Shown: one piece after another, positions 8,879 to 17,911 of the stretch
Position numbering within the stretch: the first letter of the stretch is position 1
How the letters are laid out: each line of letters starts with the position of its first letter
Assembly (NCBI GenBank): GCA_029940535.1
Contig: JAPYUM010000015.1
Span: forward strand, 1 to 64,000
Direction: 5' to 3'
Origin: Vicinamibacterales bacterium
Lineage (GTDB): Bacteria; Acidobacteriota; Vicinamibacteria; Vicinamibacterales; UBA8438
Length of the DNA stretch: 64,000 nucleotides
Position numbers and translations under genes: made by a program
The notes under the pieces: model-generated
Told to the model about the DNA's origin: nothing
What the model saw: the letters and a program-made list of their open reading frames with translations, nothing else
Databases searched by the model: none

Positions 8879-11131
8879 CTATTGTCCGGACACGGTGACC
8901 GTGTTGCGCAACGCGTCGGTGGCTCTGACGATGACGACACCGACATCCACTCCACCCGCCGCGGCGGCAGGGGACAGCACGGCCTCGAACTGCTCCACCA
9001 GCGCGTCGGCAATGCCGTCGGTCGGGTACACGACGCGCCACGAATCGCCGCCCTCCCAGACCTCCACGCGTTGAATCGGAGACTGGTCGTCACGAACGGT
9101 AAATGACAGTGTGCGCGTCTCGCCGGTCGCTCGCACGGGGCCCAACTCGATGCGGGGCGCGGTGTTGTCAATGTCGAACACCTGGCTGTCGTGCTCGCCG
9201 GTGAGGGCGGTCTCCGGGGCGTTGGCAGCCTCGTCGCTCGCCGCGATCTTGACGCGATAGGCGCCGTCCGGCGCCAGCGAGGTATCCCAGGCAAAGATTT
9301 TCGCGCGCAAACCGGCCTGGAGGAGATGCCAGTCGGTGTCGCCCTCCACTTGGTACGAGACGGTGTACTCCAGGGCATCGCCGTTGCGATCGGAGGCCTG
9401 CCAGACGAACGTCTGGATCCCCTTCCGGTAGCCCTGCCGACCCAGACTCGCGCTCGCGGCCGCGACGGCAGCCGCCTCATCGAGCGGCAGCCCAGCGACC
9501 GGCGGGTCACCACTCGCAAAGGGCTGCTGAAACACCGTGCCCGGAGGATGGACGGTCACACTGGTCACGTCCGGACGCAGGTTCCGTGGCAAGTACGCCG
9601 CGGACACCGACGTGAGCAACGGTGCCGCGTCGCCCGCGAACAACGCGGCTCGCCACTGGAGATACCGAGCGTTCGGACTCGCGATCGGGCCGCCGGACGG
9701 GTCGTCGGACGGCACCGACCACTCGCTCCAGGTATCGTTCGGAACCTCGGTATTACCAGACCGGGTTGACACCTCAATACGGCTGCCACCCGGCGTCGCC
9801 CCCCGCCAACTCAGGGTGCCCCACGTCGCCACGGTCTCTGCGTCACGCACTTCGGACAGATAGGTGCCGCGCTCCGCCAGCGCCGCGGTCAGTCGCACCA
9901 CCTTGCCTGGATTGGCCGTGCTGTAGCGCAGCGACCCGTCGTCGAGTCGAAGAAACCGCGTTATCTGATTGGCCGGGGCCCGCCCCAGGAGGACGGTCCG
10001 CGGCGGGTCCTCGCTCACGCGATACAACCTGCCCTCCGGGCCCGTCCCGATGATCAACCCGGCGTCGGGGTCGTCGGTGTCAAACACGGCGTCATAAGGT
10101 GTTTCCGACGCAGAGCTCCAGAGCTCATCCCAGAGGCCGTCCGCCCCGATGCGATAGACCGTGCCCTTCCCGCCACCATTCGCGACATTCGTGGTGCCGG
10201 TCGCCGGCGTGGCCGCCCCGCTGTCGGCCACGACCACCGCTGACACCGTCGTCGTCACGGACACCGACGCGGCGGGCGTGCTCGACGTCTCGGACGCCGG
10301 TTCCGCGGCGGGCGGAGTCGAACCGCCGGACGACCCTTCACCGGTCACCGCCACCACAAGCACCGACCCGTCCGGCTGCACCCTAACCGAGCGAATCTCA
10401 TCGTGTGGCGAGTCGAGCAGCACGAACGCCCGACCGCTCTGGTCGATGCGCAACACCTGCCCCGGAGACTCCGTGCCGGCCAGCACGGCCCCGGACGGGT
10501 CCACGGCAATCGAGAGCACGTGCGTGGCATCGCTCTCAAACAGCACAGAGGCCTCGCCGGTGTCCGGGTCGATCCGATGGATACGCGCCGGGTCACCGGT
10601 CGCGGCCAGGAGCGCGCCATCGGGCGCCGTGGTCAGCGCCCACACGTAGGTGTCGTCGGGGTCAAATAGCGTGGACGCGGTGCCGTCCGGGCTCACCCGA
10701 TAGATCGCCCCGTCGGGCGACGTCGCGGCGAAGACAGCACCGTTCGGGCCGGCCGCCAGGGCGTAGACATCGGACGCATCGGCGCTGAACACCAGCTCTC
10801 CGCGTCCGCTCGGGTCGACGCGGTAGACGCGCCCGTCATTACCGCTCCCGATCCAGAGCGCGTCGTCCGTCGCCGTGACCAGCGACCAGAGCACTGGCGC
10901 GGTCGTGTCGAACATGGTCTCGGTGACCGGCCCCAGGCCCAAGTGACCGTCCGCATCCACGGACAGGGCCTCGACCTCGCCGCGCAGAAACTCTGCCTGC
11001 GTCGAGACGCGCCAGAAGGTGGGCGCTGCCGCCATGGACAACGTCATGGCCAGTCCGACCACGACGGCGGGCAGCCCACCCTGCTTGACCCGGCGGAACA
11101 GGAGCGCAGCGGAGGGGCGAGAAGCGATCAT
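8879..11131 (-). CDS. Secreted beta-propeller protein with C-terminal Ig/Y_Y_Y-like region
   Basis: The protein has 750 residues: a signal peptide (MIASRPSAALLFRRVKQGG... then a hydrophobic run ending AAAP) and a beta-propeller of NHL/Vgb type. The blades repeat the pattern DALWIGSGNDGRVYRVDPSG, AVFAATSPDGAIYRVSPDG and ALLAATGDPARIHRIDPDTG (residues about 60-270). A Ser/Thr/Ala-rich linker lies near 280-330, then a last propeller section. The C-terminal beta region ends with YRVKIAASDEAANAP and SFTVRDDQSPIQRVEVWEGG, which resembles Ig-like sensor output domains. ATG 11131 is preferred over the longer frame because the signal peptide starts there. It sits in an operon between the S55-type protein and the TPR protein. 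The ligand is unknown. Confidence 0.82.
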   Translation of the reverse strand: MIASRPSAALLFRRVKQGGLPAVVVGLAMTLSMAAAPTFWRVSTQAEFLRGEVEALSVDADGHLGLGPVTETMFDTTAPVLWSLVTATDDALWIGSGNDGRVYRVDPSGRGELVFSADASDVYALAAGPNGAVFAATSPDGAIYRVSPDGTASTLFDPDDTYVWALTTAPDGALLAATGDPARIHRIDPDTGEASVLFESDATHVLSIAVDPSGAVLAGTESPGQVLRIDQSGRAFVLLDSPHDEIRSVRVQPDGSVLVVAVTGEGSSGGSTPPAAEPASETSSTPAASVSVTTTVSAVVVADSGAATPATGTTNVANGGGKGTVYRIGADGLWDELWSSASETPYDAVFDTDDPDAGLIIGTGPEGRLYRVSEDPPRTVLLGRAPANQITRFLRLDDGSLRYSTANPGKVVRLTAALAERGTYLSEVRDAETVATWGTLSWRGATPGGSRIEVSTRSGNTEVPNDTWSEWSVPSDDPSGGPIASPNARYLQWRAALFAGDAAPLLTSVSAAYLPRNLRPDVTSVTVHPPGTVFQQPFASGDPPVAGLPLDEAAAVAAASASLGRQGYRKGIQTFVWQASDRNGDALEYTVSYQVEGDTDWHLLQAGLRAKIFAWDTSLAPDGAYRVKIAASDEAANAPETALTGEHDSQVFDIDNTAPRIELGPVRATGETRTLSFTVRDDQSPIQRVEVWEGGDSWRVVYPTDGIADALVEQFEAVLSPAAAAGGVDVGVVIVRATDALRNTVTVSGQ

Positions 11132-11175
11132 CGAGATGATTGGTGGAAGTTGACCGGGCCGTCGAGACGGAGTAT

Positions 11176-13017
11176 TTACGGTTTGTCCAAATCGATGGTA
11201 AGCACCCGGGATCCAGAGATGACATGGTCGAGCGGTACGTTCCACTCACCCACGACCGCCGTGCGCAGCCGGGTGAAGCCACGCCCACTCGGGTCGGCGC
11301 CCAGGACGTCGAGGACGGATGGCGGCAAGGACGCCATACGACGGCCGCCCATGACCGCCCCGGCATCGGGCCGACGCAGTTGCACATACAGTCGATTGTT
11401 GCGCCGCGCCCCATTCATCGCCTCAATCAACTGGCCGAGGTCGGTCGCGGTCACATCCCGGCCCGACTCCTGCCGCTCCTGCTGCGCCAGGGTCGTGCCG
11501 TCGGCGACGAGTACCTGGAGACGGCCGCGCGCGCCCGCCGGCACGTCGATATTGATGGTTCGAGTGATTTCTTCGCCCCGCCGTGTCCGGGCGGTGAACC
11601 GCAGCGGTATCGTGCGGCCCGGTCGTGGCCGAGGGTCATCAATCCACACTCGGTCCAAGCTGGCGATACGCACGTCGTCATGCGCGATGATCGATATGTC
11701 GATGCTGTCGACGGTCACGGCCTCGAAGCCGTTGTTGATCAGCGCCGTGAGTGGCCCGGAGATGTACAACGCGGCCAAGATGGTCGCGCTGTCGCCGCTG
11801 AACATCTCCTCGAACCGCACCGGCGCCTGGCCCACCAGTCTGGCCTCTCCGCTCACGACGTAGCTTGACGCGCCAAGCTGACGGCTGTGGGTGAACAGGG
11901 TATTCAGGACGGCGTTGTAGGTCAGCAGCGGCGTGAAGAAGTCGTCGGTCACCACCTCGAAATCGAAGGTGTCGGTCTTGCCCCGATCCGGCGAGTCCAA
12001 CGACACGTGCACCGGCACCATGCGTGGCCCGGGGCCGTGACGACCGCTGATGCCGGTGGCTCGGTCCTGGTCAATGGTCCCCAGCACGTCGCCGACGGCC
12101 GAGATCTTGGACGAAATCGCCTGACTGGGCAGCACCCCGTGGATAAACGCCCGGGTCATGGGGAACCCGGCCGCCCCGAGGTTGTAGAACGGGTGCCCGA
12201 AGGCGTGCACGCGGCCCTCATCCACCAGCGTGACGGTACCGGTGCCCGCCATCGACAGATCGCCGCGAACGAGGCTGACCCCGACCGCGTCACCCGCTTG
12301 CAGTGGACCATCGGGCAGGGGCTGCGCCGCCGACAGGGCACCGCCCACGACCGGGACCATGCCGGCGGAGCGAAAGAGCGGCGCGATGTGGTCCATCGCC
12401 GCCTGGGCGAAGCCGGTCATGACGAGGGGCGTGGCGATCGGACGCAGTTGCACCCCGAACGCGGCACCATCGGCGGCCGACAGGCCGGTCGTGCTGACGT
12501 CGCCAGGCCGCAAGGCGAACGGTCCGGGACGGGTCAAACGTTCGGGCAACAGGGTGGTGAGCGTGTCGCTGGCCAGGGGCAACGCCAACGGGACCGCCAC
12601 CGGTTGCAGCCGGGCGAGGGGTCCCGTGTCGTCGTTCAACATCTCCTCGATCGGGGTGATGCCGGAGATCGTGTGTTTCGGAAACGACCCCATCGCGTAG
12701 GAGACGGCGCCGATGAGCCGCCCGTCGACATACACGGGGCTCCCGCTCATGCCCTGAATGACACCGCTCTCGGCCAGCGGACCACCCTCAAGACGAGCCA
12801 GAATGAGATTCCGGCGCACCCCGACCGAGTTCTCCAGCACGCCGATGATCTCCGCCGTGAACTCGCTGCGCTCCATCCCCTGAAACACGGTCACGCCGGT
12901 GCCGCGCATCCCTGCGCGCACCTCGCCAAGCGGCATCGTGTCCGTGGCGGCCGGCACGACGGCCAAGGCGGCGCCGACAAAAAGGAGCGTCAGGAACAGC
13001 GGTTGGCGAAGCCTCAT
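11176..13017 (-). CDS. Secreted SpoIVB-like peptidase S55 domain protein
   Basis: This 613-residue exported protein (signal peptide at residues 1-23) has an N-terminal SpoIVB/S55 serine peptidase domain. The conserved opening is LGEVRAGMRGTGVTVFQG, followed by EIIGVLEN and the catalytic-serine signature GMSGSPVYVDGRLIGAVSY at 89-107. In Bacillus the family member SpoIVB cleaves SpoIVFA to signal sigmaK activation; in non-sporulating Acidobacteriota the domain occurs in long proteins of unknown target. The rest (about 150-613) is rich in beta-strand and has no recognised domain. It is the first gene of the minus-strand operon with the propeller and TPR genes, 44 bp before the next start, and has its own promoter at 13062-13089. 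Confidence 0.85.
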   Translation of the reverse strand: MRLRQPLFLTLLFVGAALAVVPAATDTMPLGEVRAGMRGTGVTVFQGMERSEFTAEIIGVLENSVGVRRNLILARLEGGPLAESGVIQGMSGSPVYVDGRLIGAVSYAMGSFPKHTISGITPIEEMLNDDTGPLARLQPVAVPLALPLASDTLTTLLPERLTRPGPFALRPGDVSTTGLSAADGAAFGVQLRPIATPLVMTGFAQAAMDHIAPLFRSAGMVPVVGGALSAAQPLPDGPLQAGDAVGVSLVRGDLSMAGTGTVTLVDEGRVHAFGHPFYNLGAAGFPMTRAFIHGVLPSQAISSKISAVGDVLGTIDQDRATGISGRHGPGPRMVPVHVSLDSPDRGKTDTFDFEVVTDDFFTPLLTYNAVLNTLFTHSRQLGASSYVVSGEARLVGQAPVRFEEMFSGDSATILAALYISGPLTALINNGFEAVTVDSIDISIIAHDDVRIASLDRVWIDDPRPRPGRTIPLRFTARTRRGEEITRTINIDVPAGARGRLQVLVADGTTLAQQERQESGRDVTATDLGQLIEAMNGARRNNRLYVQLRRPDAGAVMGGRRMASLPPSVLDVLGADPSGRGFTRLRTAVVGEWNVPLDHVISGSRVLTIDLDKP

Positions 13018-13061
13018 GAGGCAGTCGAGGGCGCAGGGCAGGGACAGGACATTACAGACCC

Positions 13062-13089
13062 ATTATCGAGCGAAACGCTTATGGGTCAA
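13062..13089 (-). promoter_or_regulatory. Sigma70 promoter of the S55-propeller-TPR operon
   Basis: On the minus strand, TTGACC (13089-13084) and GATAAT (13067-13062) are separated by 16 bp. They lie about 45 bp upstream of the ATG at 13017. The promoter is back-to-back with the aromatic operon promoter at 13120. Confidence 0.6.
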
Positions 13090-13119
13090 GGAGAAAAGGC
13101 GTCTTCCGGGTGTCGTGAA

Positions 13120-13148
13120 TTGACAGCCGAGAGCGCCTTTGCTAGCAT
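13120..13148 (+). promoter_or_regulatory. Sigma70 promoter of the aromatic amino-acid operon
   Basis: A consensus TTGACA (13120-13125), a 17-bp spacer and TAGCAT (13143-13148) predict a transcript start near 13155. That is about 33 nt before the leader peptide and 220 nt before aroDE. No clear repressor operator was recognised around it; regulation appears to be placed in the leader. Confidence 0.8.
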
Positions 13149-13187
13149 CGGTGTTCGCTCTGGGACCAAACTACGAACAGGCAACTT

Positions 13188-13295
13188 GTGGCAACGATTC
13201 GAGCCTATCCCGTCGCGGCAGTACCGGGCGCACACGCGTCGTCCTGGTGGTATTACGGATTTAGCCGTACTGGAGAGGCGCATCTGCCGGCCTGA
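13188..13295 (+). CDS. Attenuation leader peptide with Trp-Trp-Tyr-Tyr-Gly-Phe
   Basis: This is a 35-codon open frame beginning GTG-GCA-ACG and ending GCC-TGA. Residues 20-25 are encoded by TGG TGG TAT TAC GGA TTT (13245-13262), which gives two Trp, two Tyr and one Phe within six codons. It lies between a strong promoter and an intrinsic terminator in front of the aroDE-trp-tyrA operon, the classical position of a ribosome-stalling leader peptide. The start is the weakest part: GTG 13188 has only a poor ribosome-binding site (ACAGG about 10 nt upstream). The peptide is expected to have no function beyond sensing charged tRNA-Trp, tRNA-Tyr and tRNA-Phe. Confidence 0.85.
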   Translation: MATIRAYPVAAVPGAHASSWWYYGFSRTGEAHLPA

Positions 13296-13334
13296 ACGCG
13301 AACCCACGCAGACCGCAACGACAAGCCTCTCCAG
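13270..13334 (+). promoter_or_regulatory. Antiterminator pairing of the aromatic operon leader
   Basis: CTGGAGAGGC (13270-13279, inside the leader peptide frame, 8 nt after the Phe codon) is an exact complement of GCCTCTCCAG (13325-13334), the 5' arm of the terminator. The two structures are mutually exclusive. A ribosome stalled on the Trp/Tyr codons would leave the first arm free to form the antiterminator, while a ribosome at the stop codon (13293-13295) would mask it and allow termination. A small TACGG/CCGTA hairpin (13254-13269) overlaps the control codons. Confidence 0.75.
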
Positions 13335-13359
13335 CCGATCGGTTGGAGAGGCTTTTTTT
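13323..13359 (+). terminator. Intrinsic terminator (attenuator) before aroDE
   Basis: The stem AAGCCTCTCCA (13323-13333) pairs with TGGAGAGGCTT (13344-13354) and is followed by a T-run to 13359. It lies immediately before the first structural gene, as an attenuator does. The 3' arm contains GGAGAGG, 8 nt before an ATG at 13360, so folding of the stem could also hide a ribosome-binding site. Confidence 0.85.
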
Positions 13360-13373
13360 ATGGATCCTGTGAG

Positions 13374-14840
13374 ATGACACCGGCTCAGCTGTGCGCCACC
13401 GTGACCGCCGACACGACGGCTGAGCTGCGCGTGCGGCGCGACGCCGCGGCTGAGGCGGACCTGGTCGAACTCCGGCTCGACTCGGTACGCGACCTGGACC
13501 TCGAGGGCGCGCTGGCGGACCGCCGCACCCCGGTGATCGCCACCTGCCGCCCGGTCTGGGAGGGCGGACACTTCGACGGGTCGGAGGAGGAGCGGCGAAC
13601 GATCTTGGGCCGGGCGCTGGCGCTGGGCGCCGAGTGGGTCGACCTCGAGTGGCGCGGTGACTTCGGCGCGATGATTGATGAGCGCGGCGGTCGGAACATC
13701 GTGCTCTCGATGCACGACTTCGAGGGTACGCCGGTGGATCTCGAGGAGCGCTGCCGGGCCATGCGGGCCACTGGAGCGGCGATGGTCAAGATGGCGGTCC
13801 GGAGCGGCTCGGGTCGCGACGTGGTCCGGCTCCTGGACCTGGGGCGCGCCCAGCGTGATGAACCGATCGTACTGGTGGGGATGGGGCCGATCGGTGTTCC
13901 GACCCGTCTCCTCTCGTCCCGTTTCGGCTCACAGTGGACGTATGCGGGCGATGGAGTCGCACCGGGACAAGTCAGCCTCGCCGACATGATTCAGCGATAC
14001 CGCTTCACGCGGACCTCTGCGTCGGCCGCTGTGTACGGCGTCGCCGGGGCGCCGATCGGACACTCACTCTCGCCCCACATGCACAACGCCGGGTTCGACG
14101 CCGCCGGACTCGACGCCGTGTATGTCCCATTCGAGGCCACTGACGCCGACGACCTCATGGCGCTCGTCACCGCGCTGGATGTGACGGGACTCAGCGTGAC
14201 CGCGCCGTTCAAGGAGACGGTGCTGGCGCACGTCGGCCTCGTCGACGACCTGAGCCGACAGGTGGGCGCGGTCAACACGCTGCGTCGGGACACCGACGGC
14301 TGGAGCGGTCGCAACACCGACGTGCCTGGCTTCCTGGCGCCGCTCGCCGCCATCGGGAGTGTGTCCGGTCTGCGGGCAACCGTGCTCGGGGCCGGTGGCT
14401 CGGCCCGGGCCGTGGCGGTGGGGCTGGCCAGTCAGGGCGCCGAGGTCACGGTGTGCGCCCGGCGACCGGACCGAGCCATGGAGGTGGCCGGGCTGGTGCA
14501 GGGGCAAGTCGGAAGCGTTCCACCACCACCCGGGTCATGGGATCTGCTGGTCAACACCACCCCCACCGGCACGGCGCCCGACGTCACCGACAGCCCGGTG
14601 CCCGCGGCCGCGTTGACTGGCGGCCGCACGGTGTACGACCTCGTCTACAACCCCGGGCGCACCAGATTGCTGCAGGAGGCCGCCGCCGCCGGCTGTCGCA
14701 CCATTGGCGGTCTGGACATGCTCGTGGCGCAGGCGGTCCGCCAGTTCGAATGGTGGCACGGCGTGCGGCCGTCGTCGGAGCTGTTCAAGACGTCGGCCCT
14801 GGCGGCGCTCGACGCCCGATCCGCGGAGCAATCGGTATGA
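13374..14840 (+). CDS. aroDE: Bifunctional type I 3-dehydroquinate dehydratase / shikimate dehydrogenase
   Basis: This 488-residue fusion carries two consecutive shikimate pathway steps (dehydroquinate to dehydroshikimate to shikimate, NADPH-dependent). Residues 1-215 are a type I dehydroquinase with catalytic His114 (SMHDFEG) and Schiff-base Lys139 (MVKMAVRS). Residues about 218-488 are AroE with the shikimate-binding SLSPHMHN (231-238), catalytic Lys280 (VTAPFK), NTD (314-316) and the NADP loop GAGGSARA (339-346). The fusion is known from plants and several bacterial groups. It is the first structural gene after the attenuator. Its ATG overlaps the stop of a five-codon mini-frame (13360-13377), and it overlaps trpE by 4 bp. 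Confidence 0.96.
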   Translation: MTPAQLCATVTADTTAELRVRRDAAAEADLVELRLDSVRDLDLEGALADRRTPVIATCRPVWEGGHFDGSEEERRTILGRALALGAEWVDLEWRGDFGAMIDERGGRNIVLSMHDFEGTPVDLEERCRAMRATGAAMVKMAVRSGSGRDVVRLLDLGRAQRDEPIVLVGMGPIGVPTRLLSSRFGSQWTYAGDGVAPGQVSLADMIQRYRFTRTSASAAVYGVAGAPIGHSLSPHMHNAGFDAAGLDAVYVPFEATDADDLMALVTALDVTGLSVTAPFKETVLAHVGLVDDLSRQVGAVNTLRRDTDGWSGRNTDVPGFLAPLAAIGSVSGLRATVLGAGGSARAVAVGLASQGAEVTVCARRPDRAMEVAGLVQGQVGSVPPPPGSWDLLVNTTPTGTAPDVTDSPVPAAALTGGRTVYDLVYNPGRTRLLQEAAAAGCRTIGGLDMLVAQAVRQFEWWHGVRPSSELFKTSALAALDARSAEQSV

Positions 14841-16309
14841 GCCAAACTTCGTTCGAGACGTTTCGAAAACTGGCCTCGCGAGGCACGTTCGTGCCGGTCT
14901 GCAAGGAAATTCGGGCGGACCTGTTGACGCCCCTGTCCGCCTTCCTCAAGGTGGCCGAGGACGCGGATCATGCCTTCCTGTTCGAGAGTGTCGAAGGCGG
15001 AGAACACGTGGCGCGGTACTCCTTCCTGGGGAAGGACCCCTTCCTGGTTCTCCGCTCGCGTGACGGGGCCACCATCGTTGAGCAGAACGGCGACACGACG
15101 AGGGAGACGGTCCCGTTCCTCGAGCGCCTGCGCGCGGTGATGGGCGACTACCGGGCTCCCATCGTGCCGGGGCTGCCTCGATTCACCGGGGGCGCGGTCG
15201 GCTTTCTCGGCTACGACGCGGCCAGCTGGTTCGAGCCGTCACTCGAGGGGGTCTGGTCGCGGCGCGACGCGCCCACCACCGGTGAGGACGACGCGGGCTT
15301 CATGCTCTTCGACACCATCCTGGCGTTTGACCACGCCAAGCATCGCATTCTGGTGATCGCGAACGCCCGGGTCGACCCCGACGCCGATCTCGACACGGCG
15401 TATCAGCTGGCCTCCGCGAAAATTCATTTCCTGGAGCAGGAGCTGGAACGCACCCTCTCGGAACCGGCCGGGGCGCCGCCGACCGAGAAGGACGTCCGCT
15501 CGAACACGAGCCAGGAAGAATTCGAACGCGCCGTGCTGACGGCCAAGGACCACATCACCGCCGGAGACATCTATCAGGTCGTGTTGTCCCGCCGGTTCGA
15601 CACCAAGGTTAGCGCCGACCCGTTCACGGTGTATCGCGCGTTGCGACACGTCAATCCATCGCCCTACATGTACTTCATCCGGATGGGCCCGCTGTCGATC
15701 ATCGGGTCATCGCCAGAGATGCTGGTCCGGGTGGAGGGCCGGCAGGTGGTGACCCACCCGATCGCGGGCACCCGGCCCCGGGGCGCCGACGACGCCGAAG
15801 ACGCCCGCCTGGCCGAGGAGTTGAAAGCGAACGAGAAGGAATGCGCCGAGCACACGATGCTCGTGGACCTTGGTCGCAACGACATCGGCCGGGTGTGCGA
15901 GTACGGCTCGGTGAAGGTGGCGCAGTTCATGGGGTTGGAACGCTATTCCCACGTCATGCACCTGGTGTCCCGCGTCGAAGGGCGGTTACGGGAGGATCTC
16001 GATCGTCTCGACGCGCTGGCAGCGTGCTTCCCGGCCGGCACCGTGTCTGGCGCCCCAAAGATCAGGGCGATGGAGATTATCTCCGACCTCGAGCCCGCAC
16101 GCCGCGGCATCTACGCCGGTGCGATCGGATATGTCGACTTCGCCGGCAATCTCGATTGCTGCATCACCATCCGCACCATCACGATGCGCGACGGGATGGC
16201 GCATATTCAGGCCGGCGCCGGTATCGTGGCCGACTCCGACCCGACCGCCGAATTCACCGAGACCGCCGACAAGGCTTCCGCCCTCCTCCGGGCCCTGGAA
16301 CTGGTGTAA
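14837..16309 (+). CDS. trpE: Anthranilate synthase component I
   Basis: This 490-residue chorismate-utilising enzyme makes anthranilate with glutamine-derived ammonia from TrpG. The N-terminus holds the tryptophan feedback site motif in the form LFESVEGGEHVARYSF (near residue 47), so the enzyme is probably inhibited by Trp. The C-terminal chorismate-binding domain has YMYFIRMGPLSIIGSSPEM, HPIAGTRPRG, AEHTMLVDLGRNDIGRV and FPAGTVSGAPKIRAMEII (about residue 400). The start ATG 14837 overlaps the aroDE stop (ATGA). Length and motifs fit a stand-alone TrpE and not a PabB or TrpEG fusion; trpG follows after 7 bp. Confidence 0.97.
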   Translation: MSQTSFETFRKLASRGTFVPVCKEIRADLLTPLSAFLKVAEDADHAFLFESVEGGEHVARYSFLGKDPFLVLRSRDGATIVEQNGDTTRETVPFLERLRAVMGDYRAPIVPGLPRFTGGAVGFLGYDAASWFEPSLEGVWSRRDAPTTGEDDAGFMLFDTILAFDHAKHRILVIANARVDPDADLDTAYQLASAKIHFLEQELERTLSEPAGAPPTEKDVRSNTSQEEFERAVLTAKDHITAGDIYQVVLSRRFDTKVSADPFTVYRALRHVNPSPYMYFIRMGPLSIIGSSPEMLVRVEGRQVVTHPIAGTRPRGADDAEDARLAEELKANEKECAEHTMLVDLGRNDIGRVCEYGSVKVAQFMGLERYSHVMHLVSRVEGRLREDLDRLDALAACFPAGTVSGAPKIRAMEIISDLEPARRGIYAGAIGYVDFAGNLDCCITIRTITMRDGMAHIQAGAGIVADSDPTAEFTETADKASALLRALELV

Positions 16310-16316
16310 CTGCGTC

Positions 16317-16882
<566 letters not shown>

Positions 16883-16883
<1 letters not shown>

Positions 16884-17911
16884 TGTTTGCGACCCTGATC
16901 GAGAAACTGCGCCGACGGCAGGATCTCCTGGTTGACGAGGCCGCCGCCGCCATGGAGGAAATCATGGCCGGTCGGGCCACGTCGGCACAGATCGCCGGAT
17001 TTCTGGTGGCGCTATCCATGAAAGGAGAGCGGCCGGCGGAGATCGTCGGACTGGCCCGCACCATGCGCGCCAATGCGGTCACGTTGCCGACCGCGCGCCC
17101 CGGGCTCTTCGACACCTGCGGCACCGGCGGCGATGGGGCCTCGACCTTCAACGTGTCCTCACTGGCGGCGCTGGTACTCGCGGGCTGTGGGGTGCCGGTC
17201 GCCAAGCATGGCAACCGCGCGGTGTCCAGCCGATGCGGGAGTGCCGACCTGTTTGTCGCGCTCGGGGTGGCCATCGATGCCACCCCAGTGGTGGTCGACC
17301 GCTGCCTGGCCGAATGTCAAATCGCGTTCCTGTTTGCCCCGACGTTTCACCCCTCCATGCGCCATGCCGGGCCGACACGGCGGGAACTCGGCATCCGCAC
17401 CGCGTTCAACTTGCTCGGCCCGCTGACCAACCCGGCCGGTGTGCGTCGTCAGCTCGTGGGGGTGCCACGCGCCGACTACACCGACCTGATCGCGCGAGCC
17501 CTCGGCGAGCTGGGCTCCGAACGGGCCTGGGTGGCCCACGGGGCCGACGGGCTCGACGAGGTGTCGACCACCGGATACACCAAGATTACCGAGACCCGCG
17601 CCGGTGTGATCCGTTCGTTCTACCTGCATCCGAGCGACTTCGGCTTGCCCCTGGCAGACCCGGCCGCCCTTCGGGCTGAGACCCCCGAGGCACATGAAGC
17701 AATCGCGCGCGCGGTCCTCGCGGGTCAGGCGGGACCCACTCGTGACATGGTGCTCGCCAACGCCGCCGCCGGGCTACTGATCACCGATCGCGTCAGGACG
17801 CTGCCTGATGGCGTGGCGATGGCGGCCGCGGCCGTCGACGAGGGCCGCGCGGCCGAGTGTCTGAGGCGACTCGCGGCGGTCTCCACCGCCGAGTCGGGGG
17901 CGGCATCGTGA
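16883..17911 (+). CDS. trpD: Anthranilate phosphoribosyltransferase
   Basis: This 342-residue enzyme transfers ribose-5-phosphate from PRPP to anthranilate. The glycine-rich PRPP site FDTCGTGGDGASTFNVSS (about 75-92) and the anthranilate-site residues KHGNRAVSSRCGSADL are conserved. FAPTFHPSMRHAGPTRRELGIRTAFNLLGPLTNPA is the family signature region. The start ATG 16883 overlaps the trpG stop. Its own stop overlaps the trpC GTG start by the sequence GTGA. Confidence 0.97.

Noticed and set aside
11887-13377. 496-codon plus-strand frame over the S55 gene and the attenuator
   Set aside because: It is an antisense shadow of the S55 gene. Only its last five codons (the mini-frame from ATG 13360) are of interest and are discussed separately.
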